Assembly (NCBI GenBank): GCA_913774355.1
Contig: CAJYGB010000042.1
Location: 62,001-126,000 of the forward strand
From: an uncultured Chryseobacterium sp.
Lineage (GTDB): Bacteria; Bacteroidota; Bacteroidia; Flavobacteriales; Weeksellaceae
Direction: 5' to 3'
Length of the DNA: 64,000 bases
Part shown: piece after piece, positions 17,101 to 27,508 of the stretch
Position numbering within the stretch: the first letter of the stretch is position 1
How the letters are laid out: the number at the start of each line of letters is the position of its first letter
Notes under the pieces: generated by a model
The model's database searches: none
Seen by the model: only the letters and a program-made list of their open reading frames with translations
What the model was told of the DNA's origin: nothing
Made by a program: the position numbers and the translations under genes

Positions 17101-20100
17101 GCCATCAGCTGGTTGGCATGCGGAACCACATCGTAAGCCTTAGCCGAAATAATTTTAGGCGTATAATTCCTGTAAAAAATTTCTACCTCATCCGCAAATA
17201 CTTCTTTGTTATCCGGGAATAAGCTTTCAGGATCCTGCTGGTATACCATCGTCGAAATCCCGGAATCAAACGGAATGGAATAACCGATCAGATCCTGGTA
17301 GATATGGTAATCATAAGTGAGCCTTACCAAAGTTTTATCCTCATTATCCGGGATCGCATTCAGACGCAACTGCTCGTTTTGCGTGGTAAAGGTGAGAGGG
17401 ACTTCTTTCTGAATATTAAATACGTTGGTCCCGGAAGGCGGCAAAAGCCTGTTTGCCGGTTTGATATTTGTATCAATAGACAGTTCTTTTTCCCCGTACT
17501 GTGCTCTTGAGAACCAGTTGATCCCATACCCTTTATAGAAATACGTCCCGCTTTTATCCTGTCTGTGCATATACAGCGGAGCATAGGTAGGAGGAATCTG
17601 GATCGGTAAGGTTTCCGAAGAATTATCCGTGTTAAAATACTGGTTATCATGACAGAGTTCAGGTTTAGCCCAGCTATACGTATCCGCTTCACCAGGTTTT
17701 ACAAGCCTGTGTTCAAGACCGGCATAAACCGGATTGGTAAATGAAGAAGCGTCAAAAGCATAGCTGGAATCAAAAAACGCAGGATTCACCTGAAAATCCG
17801 GAATCTGGATGTTGTAGAGGCTGACATACCTGTATTTTCCGTCATGGGAATATCCCTCACTGTTATAAAGACCTGCCGAATTGGGATTATTCCCATCCAT
17901 CCCTTTGGAAATTTTCAGGAGATCTACCGGAAGGGATAATCTTTCGATCTGCGTAGATACCGGCAATGACATGGACAATAACTGATAGGTCTTATCCGAA
18001 GAATTGATATCCAGATCTCTGTTGGTGTGATATTCTGCAATGTAAACAAATTCACTGCTCATAACATCATTGTTGATATCAAGATGCCCCAGCCCCAGCA
18101 TTCTCGCCACGTGATAATCCAGTGCGGCAATATTTAAAATATCAAGGTTAGACACTTCTGTCTGACCATCCTGTACAGGATCTGTTGTAATGGTAACTGA
18201 CGGATCACTCTGTGCAGCACCGAAATTCAGATTAAGCGTTTCATTAGCCTTAGGATTTGGCTGTGCATTACTCAGACTGATGTATTTATTCACTACAGTC
18301 TTTATATCTCTGTCTAAAGGCCCCTGGGAAGCATGTTCCCATTTTTCCTGATAATTTTTAGTATTCACAAACGCACCATCATTGTATCGCAGCCATGCTC
18401 CGTGTACCGGGTTGGAATCCGGAAGAGGATCCAGCCTGGTAAAGGCTTCAGAATTATCCGTGGTTAAAGCAAATTCACCCATGAACTTCCATGCCTGAGC
18501 CTGATTGCGGCTGATAATAAAATCTGAATAAAATTCAAAATCAATCATCGATACAAGACAGCTGTTGGCTTTAAAACGTAGGGTCTTGCCATTTTCCGCA
18601 TTGAAATAATTGGTGCTCACTTCATTGCTGTACAACTCTTTTCTGTACGTAAGATTCTGCTGTGTTACAGAAGTATTCTCCGCTACCGACAATGCTTCCA
18701 GCTGCAGACCTGAAGAAGGCTGCACATTATTTACCTTTAAAGAAGCCGCAAAGAAAAGATCGGTCTTACATTGCACTTCAATCAGTTCATTCCCGTATTT
18801 TTCAATAAACTGCAGAGGATTGGTAAGGGGGTTAAAAGACTGTCTTACCTGAGTATATACATTCTTATTTTTAAAATAAACGTAGATCAGCCTTGTATTG
18901 TTGTTGAATTTATACACCCACATTTTCTGATTGTCATCTACCAGCTGTGGAGCCACCGAAAAATCTAACGAAAAGACGGATTTTACATAGGGCGTTCTGT
19001 ATACTTTAACGAAATCTTCCGGTTTATTAAAGTTGTAGGAATTAGAGGCTGCATTTCCTTTAGGCAAATGGTTTTCGCCCAATTTTCCTCCGAAACTCCA
19101 TCTCAAATGAATCCCTTTTGTACTGTCGGCTCCTGTAGAACCTGCTGCCTGCAGGTAAAAGCCGGGTGTCTGAAGACCGGAAAAGTCATCAAAGGTAATA
19201 GCCGATCCGTCTGTTTCGCAGACATCCTCACTGCTGTATGCCGAATCAGCATAGAGGGATTTTGCCATAAACTCTTTATAAGCAGAATTTACAGTATTGA
19301 AACCGGCCGATAATATCATCTGTTCAAAAACCCTTGGCCTCCAGACCTCAAGATTAGAAGTTTTACAGTTATCGAACTGAGTTCCGAAAAATCCTGAGAA
19401 TTGCCTTTCACTTACTGCTCCGTGAAGCAATGCCTGGTCATTAACAATCTGATCAATAGAAAGCGTGGAAACATCCATCTTTTTTATTGCCTGATGTACA
19501 AAATTGTAATCCGATTTTACGATTTCATTATCACTGTTAAAGATCAAAAAATATTGTGATCCGAAAACATATTTTGGACTTTTGTTGGTATTTTCCTGAT
19601 AAGAATATCCATAGCTTTCGTTAGGAAACATCAGTGCAGGTCTTCCGTTCCATGTACCGGAAACAAACAGTTTATTATTGGCGTAATAAATGCCGTCCAG
19701 CGATATGGCAGTACTTCCGTCAGGCGAATAAACATACTTCGAATCGGTGATATTCAGGTTAATATCCGTAGAAATCGTAGTGCCTATCGTCTGACCCCGC
19801 TGGTAATGATTTCCGCAGATCGTCAGTATTCTTCCGGACACAACAGCCCCGGACACTTCAAAAGAACCTGTTACCTTGGGAGCAATTTCCTTTTTTACCA
19901 GTACGGTACCCGCTTCATTCACAGCCATCATAAAAGATTTGGCCAGCCGGGCATCGTAGTATACGATAAACGCACGGTCATCATATTTTGCGGCGTACAA
20001 ACGCCCCCTGACTGATGCGTCAGGGAAACTTTTGTACCATTTTACTTCTCCGCTGGCCGTGATGAGCATCAGAAAAGGAATTACCGAATTTTCAAATCCG

Positions 20101-20330
20101 AGAACCATATAATCGCTTTTATGCGGCATTATCTTAATGAAATTAATCTGCCGGTCTTTGAAACTGTAGATTTTATTCCATACCAGACCACCGTTTTCAT
20201 TGAGCACCGTAATTAGTCCGGAACTAAAGTCACCGCCGCCTACGTTAAATATATTTCCATTCTGGTAAAAGGTAAAATTAACCCTTGCACCGGAAATATC
20301 TGTGTAATTATGATATTTGAAAAAACTCAT
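14160..20330 (-). CDS. Giant protein of unknown function, 2056 residues (beta-propeller-like N-terminus, Fn3-like C-terminus)
   Basis: I cannot assign a family. The first ~270 residues show repeated four-strand blade patterns (GGLVWNKIYSFKDRQINFIK, SGEVKWYKSFPDASVRGRLY), suggesting a beta-propeller. A segment near 390-420 reads GIHLRWSFGGKLGENHLPKG. A long middle region is beta-rich, with repeated Tyr/Trp-rich text (YMHRQDKSGTYFYKGYGINW near 910). The last ~350 residues contain two or three fibronectin-III-like units. No signal peptide, membrane helix, sorting domain or catalytic motif is visible. It lies 14 bp after the 2281-residue gene, so the two are translated from one message and likely form one assembly. 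Confidence 0.75.
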   Translation of the reverse strand: MSFFKYHNYTDISGARVNFTFYQNGNIFNVGGGDFSSGLITVLNENGGLVWNKIYSFKDRQINFIKIMPHKSDYMVLGFENSVIPFLMLITASGEVKWYKSFPDASVRGRLYAAKYDDRAFIVYYDARLAKSFMMAVNEAGTVLVKKEIAPKVTGSFEVSGAVVSGRILTICGNHYQRGQTIGTTISTDINLNITDSKYVYSPDGSTAISLDGIYYANNKLFVSGTWNGRPALMFPNESYGYSYQENTNKSPKYVFGSQYFLIFNSDNEIVKSDYNFVHQAIKKMDVSTLSIDQIVNDQALLHGAVSERQFSGFFGTQFDNCKTSNLEVWRPRVFEQMILSAGFNTVNSAYKEFMAKSLYADSAYSSEDVCETDGSAITFDDFSGLQTPGFYLQAAGSTGADSTKGIHLRWSFGGKLGENHLPKGNAASNSYNFNKPEDFVKVYRTPYVKSVFSLDFSVAPQLVDDNQKMWVYKFNNNTRLIYVYFKNKNVYTQVRQSFNPLTNPLQFIEKYGNELIEVQCKTDLFFAASLKVNNVQPSSGLQLEALSVAENTSVTQQNLTYRKELYSNEVSTNYFNAENGKTLRFKANSCLVSMIDFEFYSDFIISRNQAQAWKFMGEFALTTDNSEAFTRLDPLPDSNPVHGAWLRYNDGAFVNTKNYQEKWEHASQGPLDRDIKTVVNKYISLSNAQPNPKANETLNLNFGAAQSDPSVTITTDPVQDGQTEVSNLDILNIAALDYHVARMLGLGHLDINNDVMSSEFVYIAEYHTNRDLDINSSDKTYQLLSMSLPVSTQIERLSLPVDLLKISKGMDGNNPNSAGLYNSEGYSHDGKYRYVSLYNIQIPDFQVNPAFFDSSYAFDASSFTNPVYAGLEHRLVKPGEADTYSWAKPELCHDNQYFNTDNSSETLPIQIPPTYAPLYMHRQDKSGTYFYKGYGINWFSRAQYGEKELSIDTNIKPANRLLPPSGTNVFNIQKEVPLTFTTQNEQLRLNAIPDNEDKTLVRLTYDYHIYQDLIGYSIPFDSGISTMVYQQDPESLFPDNKEVFADEVEIFYRNYTPKIISAKAYDVVPHANQLMAIIKTKDYLVPGSGAANAGVTQPSIQVQTYKSEIPAGTAVSDYIGSIFLMDGDSYIINGIDQTSTGLHFTVFKKAASAAIIAGTTPLIDQASLTLPVINPATEGLFSVTENMQNTSTWGIKNPNSLKVKIGTNDWTVHREVIETPSSNGESQRYLEKSRGFWKQATVEKYFEKLTVYQNSQGDVISYPAEPYVHKGVYKITFPGFKMAKHSQYNEGSHSVEWQNGIVRIFTNEDYNNGHPIESRSVFKVVRTENIGTNNDLVLYIYDNNFIIEENSSHEPIFHVLGGQTLPAKPTDPVLGTSLQLNYYPSYKVYLYKNVANNLTQDAILPGDNEDVRYSIFGLRSVDNDTLDMQGAKYKSKFGVPAVMFANKIIEPKQPKQPMGSKYATRPDKFGKSTYSFITEYAHKPYSVQFFRANNTLLMAALYKPSTIEMIKNSLNELGGMDEVFFNNRWTNFMDFDMLTNIGSTGYMELPEVGPKKFRMPIPDSEDLMEAINTFIKEHNRYFNLTAAQNPLLDETKWKNHNYPLNHKVISAIANTSDELRLGHFIKERIFNCFLPLTEVPMIYQHIKNMSFSDPAGHRPKNKKQNIRDASGYLLPVNHADFDMAPMAAIYSSVPKHSTLFTDFTLDGASDNFYFYGAREFGNQMQMGEFSPFLGPIKLVNTNPAEPPKIASLLPVVDNATLGITAKVKVEVNPYPEVQKITKVSLYRATNKLDADSILSMQHIKTVNVADLETDAASDNWVVYDEFEDLADKPYGDLLFYRVVVTRKVEYSTTDYNVSPPASKVVVEEAPSMPSKVVVSTLVENYNPPTPELKYHSEPVPVDSDTINWVILSWEQVCYKGKYSLYKMSNQGNWKEIARIHTDAKDTSKANLYLSETNAATGAESWVLQETFDLTGNEFYLPLEQLDMDPMPIKDAGNVLYHHFKLVAQNTSNMYSTQEKILTIYKKETWSDIGGISSDGTDGMIMQGTFIIRHNI

Positions 20331-20344
20331 TTTTAATTTTAATT

Positions 20345-23300
20345 TTATAGTTGAATTTCATTTACTGTAACGGCAGATTTTTCTACGTATGCCGTCCCGT
20401 TCCAGGTTTTGTACCTGAACCTGCAGTTTAGTTTTGAATTAATGATCTTTTTGCTCTGATGCATCACCAGGATTTGTGAATAGTCTTTTGAATAAAGTAC
20501 TTTAAATTCATGGTTTACATTACCGTTCTGGCTGAGAACCTCGAAGCAGTCTGACATATAAGTCAGTGGAATCTTCGGATCATTGAAAGGTTCCGGGTTC
20601 CTGATCAGTAACGCCACAACATTTTCTGTCGCATGATCCATGATTTTCACAAATTCCGTATTGTTAGGCGGATCCAATGGTTTAAGACCCACTACGCCTT
20701 CCAATGCCCTGTCGAAAACTTCGGAATAGGTATTGGCCAGGCTTTTCAGATGGTCGTTTTCAGGACCTTTGGATACCAGTGTATACAGATCATTCAGCTT
20801 TTGCTGATTAAAATCCGTACGGATCCCGTAAACCGCATTTCTTTCCGCTACAACTGCCTGATGGTCATCATATTCTTTAAGCTTATAACTTTCTACCTGT
20901 TCTTTAAAGTTCTTATATCTGGATGTTTTAAATACAAATTCATGTACCGAAGGGTTTTCATTATATATTTTTTCCGGTGATATCGGCCATGATGCAAAAC
21001 CATGGTCTCCATTCGCATCGAACGCATTGGATATGATGGCGGTATAAAGCTTTTCCGGATTCAGGTTGTCCAGTACTACAGAATAGCTGTTGGATTTAGG
21101 TTTTACAGCCTGGCCCAATGTGATGTTACATGTTAAGCTGCTGTTTGTAGAATTTACATAGTTTACGTAATTCATCATCTGCTGGATTCCCAACGGCATA
21201 TTCGGATCAGTATCAGACACCCATGAAGTAATGGTCTCAGGTACGGTCGCATGCGTCCAGTGTTCCGGCAGAGGATACGGAATAATCACATCCGTCACCG
21301 GGTCTTTGATGATGATATTCATTTCTCCTTTCATAAGATCAAGCCCCTGGCCTTCTTCCCATTTCTTCAGCATGTTATATACATACGGCTTGTTGAAAAA
21401 TAATTGGATTTTACATTCCTCATGGCCGTAGAATAACGGCTTCGACATCAGCAAATCCCCGTTTGCATTGGGATAGGATTTTTTCATATCGATATAAGCC
21501 TTAAGGGAAGTAATCGGATACTCTTCTTTCTTTTTCTTCTTCGGAGGAGTTACAGGAACTCCTTTCTCGTCCCGTACCCAATCGATATAATCCGGGTTTT
21601 TCTGTTCGAAGTGCCCGATAGGACCGGCCGTTTTGAAAGTGAAATAATAATTGAAATCATGCGGAGTATCTCCGTTAACGTTATCCCTCGTCTTCACGTG
21701 GATACAGTAAGCACTGTTCGGTCTCCAGATCGGCTGCACGACTTTGGACATGGCATCCTGCATCAGCTGCATATCCTGCTGTACCGCTGCCTGTGCCGGA
21801 ATGGTCTGCTGGTATTCATAATCAGTCACCGTCATCCAGGAAACCTCCTGAAGCATGGTGTAACAGTTGGTTACATAATCTCCTGAATCCGTACATCCGC
21901 AATTTCCCAGGTTATATATAATATCAAATATCATTTGAGTAATTTCCAGGGCGTCTTGTGTGGTATAATCAGTAGCATATAAGCTTTCCAGTTTTTTTAT
22001 AAGATCAGTCAGATATTCTTTACCGTTCAATAATTCATAATAAGGATATTCTTTATCAAAATTTCTTATCTGATCTATTAATATCTGGAAACATTTCCAA
22101 TTGTCATGCAACGTACCAGTAGGATTCATCGAGAGACAAGCATTAAGATCATACATGATTTCGTTAAGGAATCCACAAAGAAGATCATCTTTCTGGCAAG
22201 GCTCCGTTTTTTCATCGCATCCGCAGGCCGGTGTGAATTTAAGACCGATCGGCTTCTGAGCCACCTTGTTTACTTTAATGATTACCGCTTTATTTGTTTT
22301 CTCTTTCGGATAGTCGGAAGAATAGCAGATATCAATTCCGTCTGCTTTATCGGAAATCCTGGAAATCACACTGTTTCTTTCGATAAATGAACTAAACGGG
22401 TTGTCCGGAAGATAAAGGAAGATCACAGAGTGGGTACTGAAATCCACATACGGAGCAGGATTGCCGGACATGGTCTGCATATACACGCTTTCGAAATCCA
22501 CCCAGGTATTTACAATCCGTGAAGCATTAAAATCCACAATTCCTGAACCAAATAATCCTTTATAATCATTAACCGTTTCCAGCACTTCAAAATCAAGTTC
22601 GTTACACTGGGACGTCGTGCATCCCCCCTCTTTTAGTTTATCCAGGTGGGCAATAAGTTCATCATACAGATCCTGGTCTGCCTGAGAAAGGACTACGGAA
22701 CTAACTTCCCCGTTTGTATTGGCCGCAGCATTGGCCCAGATCTGATCAATCTGTGTATTGATCGCATCAATCTGTGCCTGGTTGGCATGATAAGGGATAA
22801 TTTCGATCTTGCTCACATACTTGTTAAGCAGATTTGCTTCATTAAGCTCAAGCTCCGTCATCAGCTCGTCTTTTGTCCTGGTGATTTCAGTAATCAGATC
22901 ATAACTCTGATAAATGGCGTTGGAGAATACTTCCTTATACAGTCTGATCGTTACGTGGCTTGCCAATGTGGAAAGCTTCATTTTAATCTTGGCTGAAGCT
23001 TCAGGCAGGATAATCACCATAGCGCTTCCGTTGGTAATCTTCAGGGATTTTGCAAAATTATGAGGATTGGAAGCGTTGGAAACTATCATATAATCATCGT
23101 CGGTCGCTGTCCCGAGGATATTGTAATATGCCCCGTTGATGAACTCATTCGGATACATTGTCGGCTGATGGTAAATTGTTCCTACGGCTTTATCCAGTAC
23201 ATCGGAATGATGCCATACCGGCGTATGATCGGTACAGAACAATGAAGAAGCGGTAATTCCGTATTGCTCCGGAACAAACCATCCCGGCTGTCCACCGTCA

Positions 23301-26300
23301 AGGAAAGTGAATGGGGTGGATGCCAAAATCCTTACCGTATCATATTTTTCATTGGTTTTCTGCCAGAATCCGACCTTAAAGTTATCGATTCCCGTAATGC
23401 CGTTAGCCTCTTGTTGGGACAATACCCCCCGGTAAGGATTGTATTCTACCCAATCATTTCCTTTAGCGATAAGGATACGTACGTCTTCCAGAGAATACTG
23501 GTGTTTTACCTGACGGATGACGTGACCTCCCGGCTGTACTTTTTCAGGCGGTATCAGGTCGGTATATCCGCTGGCTCCGTTGGTGTGGCCCCCGATTTTC
23601 TTGTCGGCCAGTACTGTCGGGATCATCCCTTTTTCCACTTTGAAATCGATATAGGTATCCAGCGGGATGTATGCCACTTCCGGACTTGTCCTTACGGTTT
23701 CAGGCGTAGGAATCTGGTTCCCTGTGAACGTTTTGATTTTAAAGTCTTCATTGGTGAGCATGTTTACCCCTTTCGCAGCACTTTCCAGCCTGGCAACCTT
23801 CGGATAGTCAATACCCGGATCATCCGAAACATACGTAATAGGAGGTACTGCACTGGTATCCAGCTCATTGTTTTTCTCCCATTTGATGGTTAAATGAATA
23901 TTGAACTTGATCTTGACAATAAATAATCTGATTTTCAGTTCCAGCTTAAATTCAGCCAGGATTAGGAACGGTTTCACCAATTCCACCCTAAAGTAAATGG
24001 AAATGAATAAGGAAACTTTGACAATGAAGAGATTAATTTCCGCGCCTCCTTCCACATAGATATAACCGCCGACCTGAGGACGTTCGAAACTGATCTTGGT
24101 TCCCACTTCAATGGCAGCCCATACTTTCAGGATCAGTAAATTGAGGTTGAAATCCACCCTTGCGCCGGCTTCGATTCCTTTGGCGGCGATCATCAGATAC
24201 GCCTGTGCCTTAATATTGAGCGAGTCTTTTAGTAAAGCTGCAGTAATCGGTTTTTCTTTCGTTCCGAAATTGATATACCACGGCTTCTGGTTTTTAAAGA
24301 AGAATCCCATCTGAACCTCGGCCTTGATGTCGATGAAGGAACCGTTGTTCTTATTCAGCTGGAAGTTTCCTCCGGCACCGATTTCAAGAGAGTCACTGCT
24401 GACAATCACGAAAGCATAGAACGGCGGTAGGCGCGGATCATCTTCTGCCAGCCCGAGACGCTCGCTGATGATGGTTAAACCGGCATCAATGGCAAACATG
24501 CTCGGAACAGACAATAGTACCATCGCCCTTAGTGAAGCCAGACGTCCGTCCAGCGTGGCCAGGGAAGCTCCTGCCCCGATGGAGAACGGGAAGCCCATAT
24601 CTTTGGTGTGCTGCGGACCGATGAATTTATCCATATGGATTCCCCGCTCCGGATGCACATAATAATCGTACCAGCTGTCGTTATCGCTCATCCCGATGGC
24701 GCTCTTATGGGCCACATAGCGGTAGCCGAGCAGTCCCCTGAACCCGAAAATCCCAAAAGACCCGAGCGGAATCACAAACGGAAACTCTACATTGGCATCA
24801 ATAAGGAATCCGGGATATTTAGGATCGAATGCCATTTCGGCAGAACCGTAAATTTTCATCTGCGGCAACTGGAGGGCTACTTTTCCGCGGTATTCCGTAG
24901 AAACTCCAGGTTCAGGAATTGTTAATGATCCTTTGATGATCGCTACCGCAGCTTCTGCACTGGCCGTTCCCGGGATTACCAGGTCGATTTCCAGTGTTGA
25001 GATGTGGAAGTAATGATCTCCGCTTCCTCCATGTTCATCGTTATCATTGGTATAGTAGTATTTTACCCCGTTTCCTCTTACATCGATTCCCAAAGGATTC
25101 ACATTGATTCCTCCGTCGAACCCGATGTAGTTGTAATTACGCATCACGTTACCGAACATTTTCTGCACCGTCCCGATGTGGATGGCAGAAACGCTCATGG
25201 TAACCGGCCCGATATTCAGGTTAAGATTTACGGGAACAATCGAATTTCCGCCGCCAAGCTCAAATTTTCCGCTGGCATAATAGCGGATGGACGGAAGATC
25301 GATCCCCTGCTCACCAAACAACTTTTCTCCGAAGGATCCTGCCGGGAAGAAAATCTGTGTATCGGCTTCAATGTAGAAGTTATCGTCTTTCTTTCCGATT
25401 TCAATACTCTGAAGATTAAATTTCAGGATGTCGAACAGATTCATCGTAAGACCCATCGGTAAGAAGGCTGCGGCAAGCTTAAAGTTTTCTTTGCTTTCCC
25501 ACTCTCCGACAACGTCAATTAATAGTTCAGGCGCACCATCGTCAGGCTTGAATTTTTTAATTCTCAGGGCAGCATGCAATGAAGAATGGACAACCTTACC
25601 ATGATGGAAATCAATTTCAAAATTACTGAATCCCAATTCCCAGGATTTATCTTCATCCTTACCAAGCTTGAACCATAATGTACGTTTGCTGATATCAGCA
25701 AGCTGGTTGATATCAAGGCTGCTTAAGAATTTAGTATATTCCTCCTCTTTTTGGAATGTCCTATGCTGGCCTGCTGTAGTTGTCAGCTCCAAAGGAAAAA
25801 CGAATTTCAGCTGTGCGGGGGATTCCAATCCGTTGATATAACCCAGCAAAGCCGTTTTATTGGCAATGGGCTGTATGGATGCTCCATCCATGGATTGTAC
25901 TTTCAGGTTGGTATAATCCAGGTTAAAGAAATTGCCGAAATAATCGACTACCTGTGTGGTGTTGCCCACTGCTGCCGTACTGTAAGTAGGACGGATGGCA
26001 ATATTTCCGGACAATCCGCCGGTACCGATCAGCAAATGGTTGGCAGAAATCCCGAGGGTCTGCCCGGTCTGCTGTTTTTTAAACCATTTTTTAGGCAGGA
26101 AGATTTCGGTATATTCCATGTAGACGCCCATGAATTCTTTGGGCCTTCCATCGGCATCGGCTTCTGCAATGTTTTCCTTTTTGCTTAAATCGATCTTCAT
26201 GTTGTGAATATCGATGGCAAAACCTGTATTCCCGATCAAGGCAGGCGAACTGGTACTGAGGGCAAGATCCATATTGTATCCGAAGCCTCTTTCGGTATCC

Positions 26301-27190
26301 GCGTAAAAGACGGCCTCACCGAATTTCAGCATGACTTTATTCGGAAATCCCTGTGTATTTTCCGGAATAGGATCCAAAGCATTCGGATGATTGCGGGGAT
26401 AGGCCGGTGTTAAAATATTCCTGGGAAATTCAATCGCTGCCGAAAGCATCAGCGTCGCCTTAAATTTCGGAATGATGACTTCTTTAATGAACTCATCAAT
26501 GTCCTGCGGGATCAGCGAACGGAAAAATTCTTTTACTTTTTTCCCGGTTTCCTGGATATCCGTTGTTAATAAATAAGTAGCAAACGCTACCAGGGAAGCA
26601 TATTTACCTGTTTTTGCGTAAATGTCTTTTACGACATCCGTTACCGTTGTTGCATCAGTCGGAAGGGTAAGGCCTAAATTCTGGTCTGTATTCAGTTTCT
26701 GCACAAACTGTATTAACGGTGTGCTGTTTTGATTTTGCGGTTCTACGAAAGTATTAACGATATGGGCAATCGCCTGTTCCTCCGTAATGTTCAGCACTCT
26801 GAGTGCGACTTCAAAGATTTGCTGCGGCTCAAAGGAAAAGTTCCCTAAGCTGAACTGGCGCAGGTACGCCAGGATTTTCCATTGGTATTCGATGGTGATC
26901 GGAAAGGCCGAAATGTTAGAATCATTTCCTACCATATCCGGATTAAGGACCAGAGAAATTCCGGTTCCCGGAAGTTCGATATCCAATCTCTTCGATACGA
27001 TGGACAAACTGTAAAAAGCCGAATCTCCTTTCGGGCCTTTGCTGTACTGTAAATCTTTGTAATAGATCTTGTCGAGGAGCCCAATGACTCCGTCTTTTAT
27101 GAATCCCAGGATGTCTGGGATCTGGTCGGGTGTAACCACAGAGGATAACCTCGGGTAATACCTGTGTGTTACCGGTGTTTGATTTGGCAT
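20345..27190 (-). CDS. Giant beta-rich scaffold-like protein, 2281 residues
   Basis: The largest protein here. Residues ~1-250 are mixed alpha/beta. Residues ~250-1110 are long runs of amphipathic beta strands ending in a block of alternating hydrophobics (VKVSLFISIYFRVELVKPFL), reminiscent of beta-solenoid or DUF6603-like proteins; that resemblance is from memory and weak. Residues ~1150-1500 look like Ig-type domains. Cysteine clusters follow: CTTSQC near 1523, CGCDEKTEPCQKDDLLC near 1650, NCGCTDSGDYVTNC near 1765. The C-terminus is again Ig-like. No signal peptide is present. A second, truncated copy of its first 27 codons lies at 27895-27974. Its own promoter-like repeat is at 27596-27629. 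Confidence 0.75.
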   Translation of the reverse strand: MPNQTPVTHRYYPRLSSVVTPDQIPDILGFIKDGVIGLLDKIYYKDLQYSKGPKGDSAFYSLSIVSKRLDIELPGTGISLVLNPDMVGNDSNISAFPITIEYQWKILAYLRQFSLGNFSFEPQQIFEVALRVLNITEEQAIAHIVNTFVEPQNQNSTPLIQFVQKLNTDQNLGLTLPTDATTVTDVVKDIYAKTGKYASLVAFATYLLTTDIQETGKKVKEFFRSLIPQDIDEFIKEVIIPKFKATLMLSAAIEFPRNILTPAYPRNHPNALDPIPENTQGFPNKVMLKFGEAVFYADTERGFGYNMDLALSTSSPALIGNTGFAIDIHNMKIDLSKKENIAEADADGRPKEFMGVYMEYTEIFLPKKWFKKQQTGQTLGISANHLLIGTGGLSGNIAIRPTYSTAAVGNTTQVVDYFGNFFNLDYTNLKVQSMDGASIQPIANKTALLGYINGLESPAQLKFVFPLELTTTAGQHRTFQKEEEYTKFLSSLDINQLADISKRTLWFKLGKDEDKSWELGFSNFEIDFHHGKVVHSSLHAALRIKKFKPDDGAPELLIDVVGEWESKENFKLAAAFLPMGLTMNLFDILKFNLQSIEIGKKDDNFYIEADTQIFFPAGSFGEKLFGEQGIDLPSIRYYASGKFELGGGNSIVPVNLNLNIGPVTMSVSAIHIGTVQKMFGNVMRNYNYIGFDGGINVNPLGIDVRGNGVKYYYTNDNDEHGGSGDHYFHISTLEIDLVIPGTASAEAAVAIIKGSLTIPEPGVSTEYRGKVALQLPQMKIYGSAEMAFDPKYPGFLIDANVEFPFVIPLGSFGIFGFRGLLGYRYVAHKSAIGMSDNDSWYDYYVHPERGIHMDKFIGPQHTKDMGFPFSIGAGASLATLDGRLASLRAMVLLSVPSMFAIDAGLTIISERLGLAEDDPRLPPFYAFVIVSSDSLEIGAGGNFQLNKNNGSFIDIKAEVQMGFFFKNQKPWYINFGTKEKPITAALLKDSLNIKAQAYLMIAAKGIEAGARVDFNLNLLILKVWAAIEVGTKISFERPQVGGYIYVEGGAEINLFIVKVSLFISIYFRVELVKPFLILAEFKLELKIRLFIVKIKFNIHLTIKWEKNNELDTSAVPPITYVSDDPGIDYPKVARLESAAKGVNMLTNEDFKIKTFTGNQIPTPETVRTSPEVAYIPLDTYIDFKVEKGMIPTVLADKKIGGHTNGASGYTDLIPPEKVQPGGHVIRQVKHQYSLEDVRILIAKGNDWVEYNPYRGVLSQQEANGITGIDNFKVGFWQKTNEKYDTVRILASTPFTFLDGGQPGWFVPEQYGITASSLFCTDHTPVWHHSDVLDKAVGTIYHQPTMYPNEFINGAYYNILGTATDDDYMIVSNASNPHNFAKSLKITNGSAMVIILPEASAKIKMKLSTLASHVTIRLYKEVFSNAIYQSYDLITEITRTKDELMTELELNEANLLNKYVSKIEIIPYHANQAQIDAINTQIDQIWANAAANTNGEVSSVVLSQADQDLYDELIAHLDKLKEGGCTTSQCNELDFEVLETVNDYKGLFGSGIVDFNASRIVNTWVDFESVYMQTMSGNPAPYVDFSTHSVIFLYLPDNPFSSFIERNSVISRISDKADGIDICYSSDYPKEKTNKAVIIKVNKVAQKPIGLKFTPACGCDEKTEPCQKDDLLCGFLNEIMYDLNACLSMNPTGTLHDNWKCFQILIDQIRNFDKEYPYYELLNGKEYLTDLIKKLESLYATDYTTQDALEITQMIFDIIYNLGNCGCTDSGDYVTNCYTMLQEVSWMTVTDYEYQQTIPAQAAVQQDMQLMQDAMSKVVQPIWRPNSAYCIHVKTRDNVNGDTPHDFNYYFTFKTAGPIGHFEQKNPDYIDWVRDEKGVPVTPPKKKKKEEYPITSLKAYIDMKKSYPNANGDLLMSKPLFYGHEECKIQLFFNKPYVYNMLKKWEEGQGLDLMKGEMNIIIKDPVTDVIIPYPLPEHWTHATVPETITSWVSDTDPNMPLGIQQMMNYVNYVNSTNSSLTCNITLGQAVKPKSNSYSVVLDNLNPEKLYTAIISNAFDANGDHGFASWPISPEKIYNENPSVHEFVFKTSRYKNFKEQVESYKLKEYDDHQAVVAERNAVYGIRTDFNQQKLNDLYTLVSKGPENDHLKSLANTYSEVFDRALEGVVGLKPLDPPNNTEFVKIMDHATENVVALLIRNPEPFNDPKIPLTYMSDCFEVLSQNGNVNHEFKVLYSKDYSQILVMHQSKKIINSKLNCRFRYKTWNGTAYVEKSAVTVNEIQL

Positions 27191-27364
27191 GTAATTTTTT
27201 TGTGTTTGAGGTTTATTTAAAACAACATGATAGCAGTAAATAAATACGCTCTCCAGGATAAAAGGCTCTTTTCAGGTCTTTGAAAGAAATGACCTTTGCC
27301 ATTTTTGCTGTGGAAGCAGGATATTTTATTCCTATCATATCTTTAAAATATTGAGAGCATATAA

Positions 27365-27508
27365 ATGTCAATTACCATTTTAGTGATCTGTATAAAACTT
27401 TTAATTATAGGTATGTTAAAAGCTATATTCTATCATGGTAAATCCATTTTATTATATCCCTCTGGTGGAATAATTGGTTATTTCATAGGTTATTGGTTTT
27501 TAATTTAA
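27365..27508 (+). CDS. Possible 47-residue hydrophobic peptide, doubtful
   Basis: An ATG-to-TAA frame on the plus strand encodes a peptide with two hydrophobic stretches (ITILVICIKLLIIGMLKAIF and GGIIGYFIGYWFLI) around a short polar hinge. It lies antisense to the leader of the 2281-residue gene. Its last third overlaps sequence also found in the leader at 34631-34710, where the frame is not kept, which argues against a gene. Listed because a small membrane peptide cannot be ruled out. Confidence 0.2.
   Translation: MSITILVICIKLLIIGMLKAIFYHGKSILLYPSGGIIGYFIGYWFLI

Noticed and set aside
23264..23893. 209-codon plus-strand open frame within the 2281-residue gene
   Set aside because: Antisense shadow of a long, consistent coding frame.
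14160..27190. Type IX secretion cargo
   Set aside because: The giant proteins have neither Sec signal peptides nor a C-terminal sorting domain.
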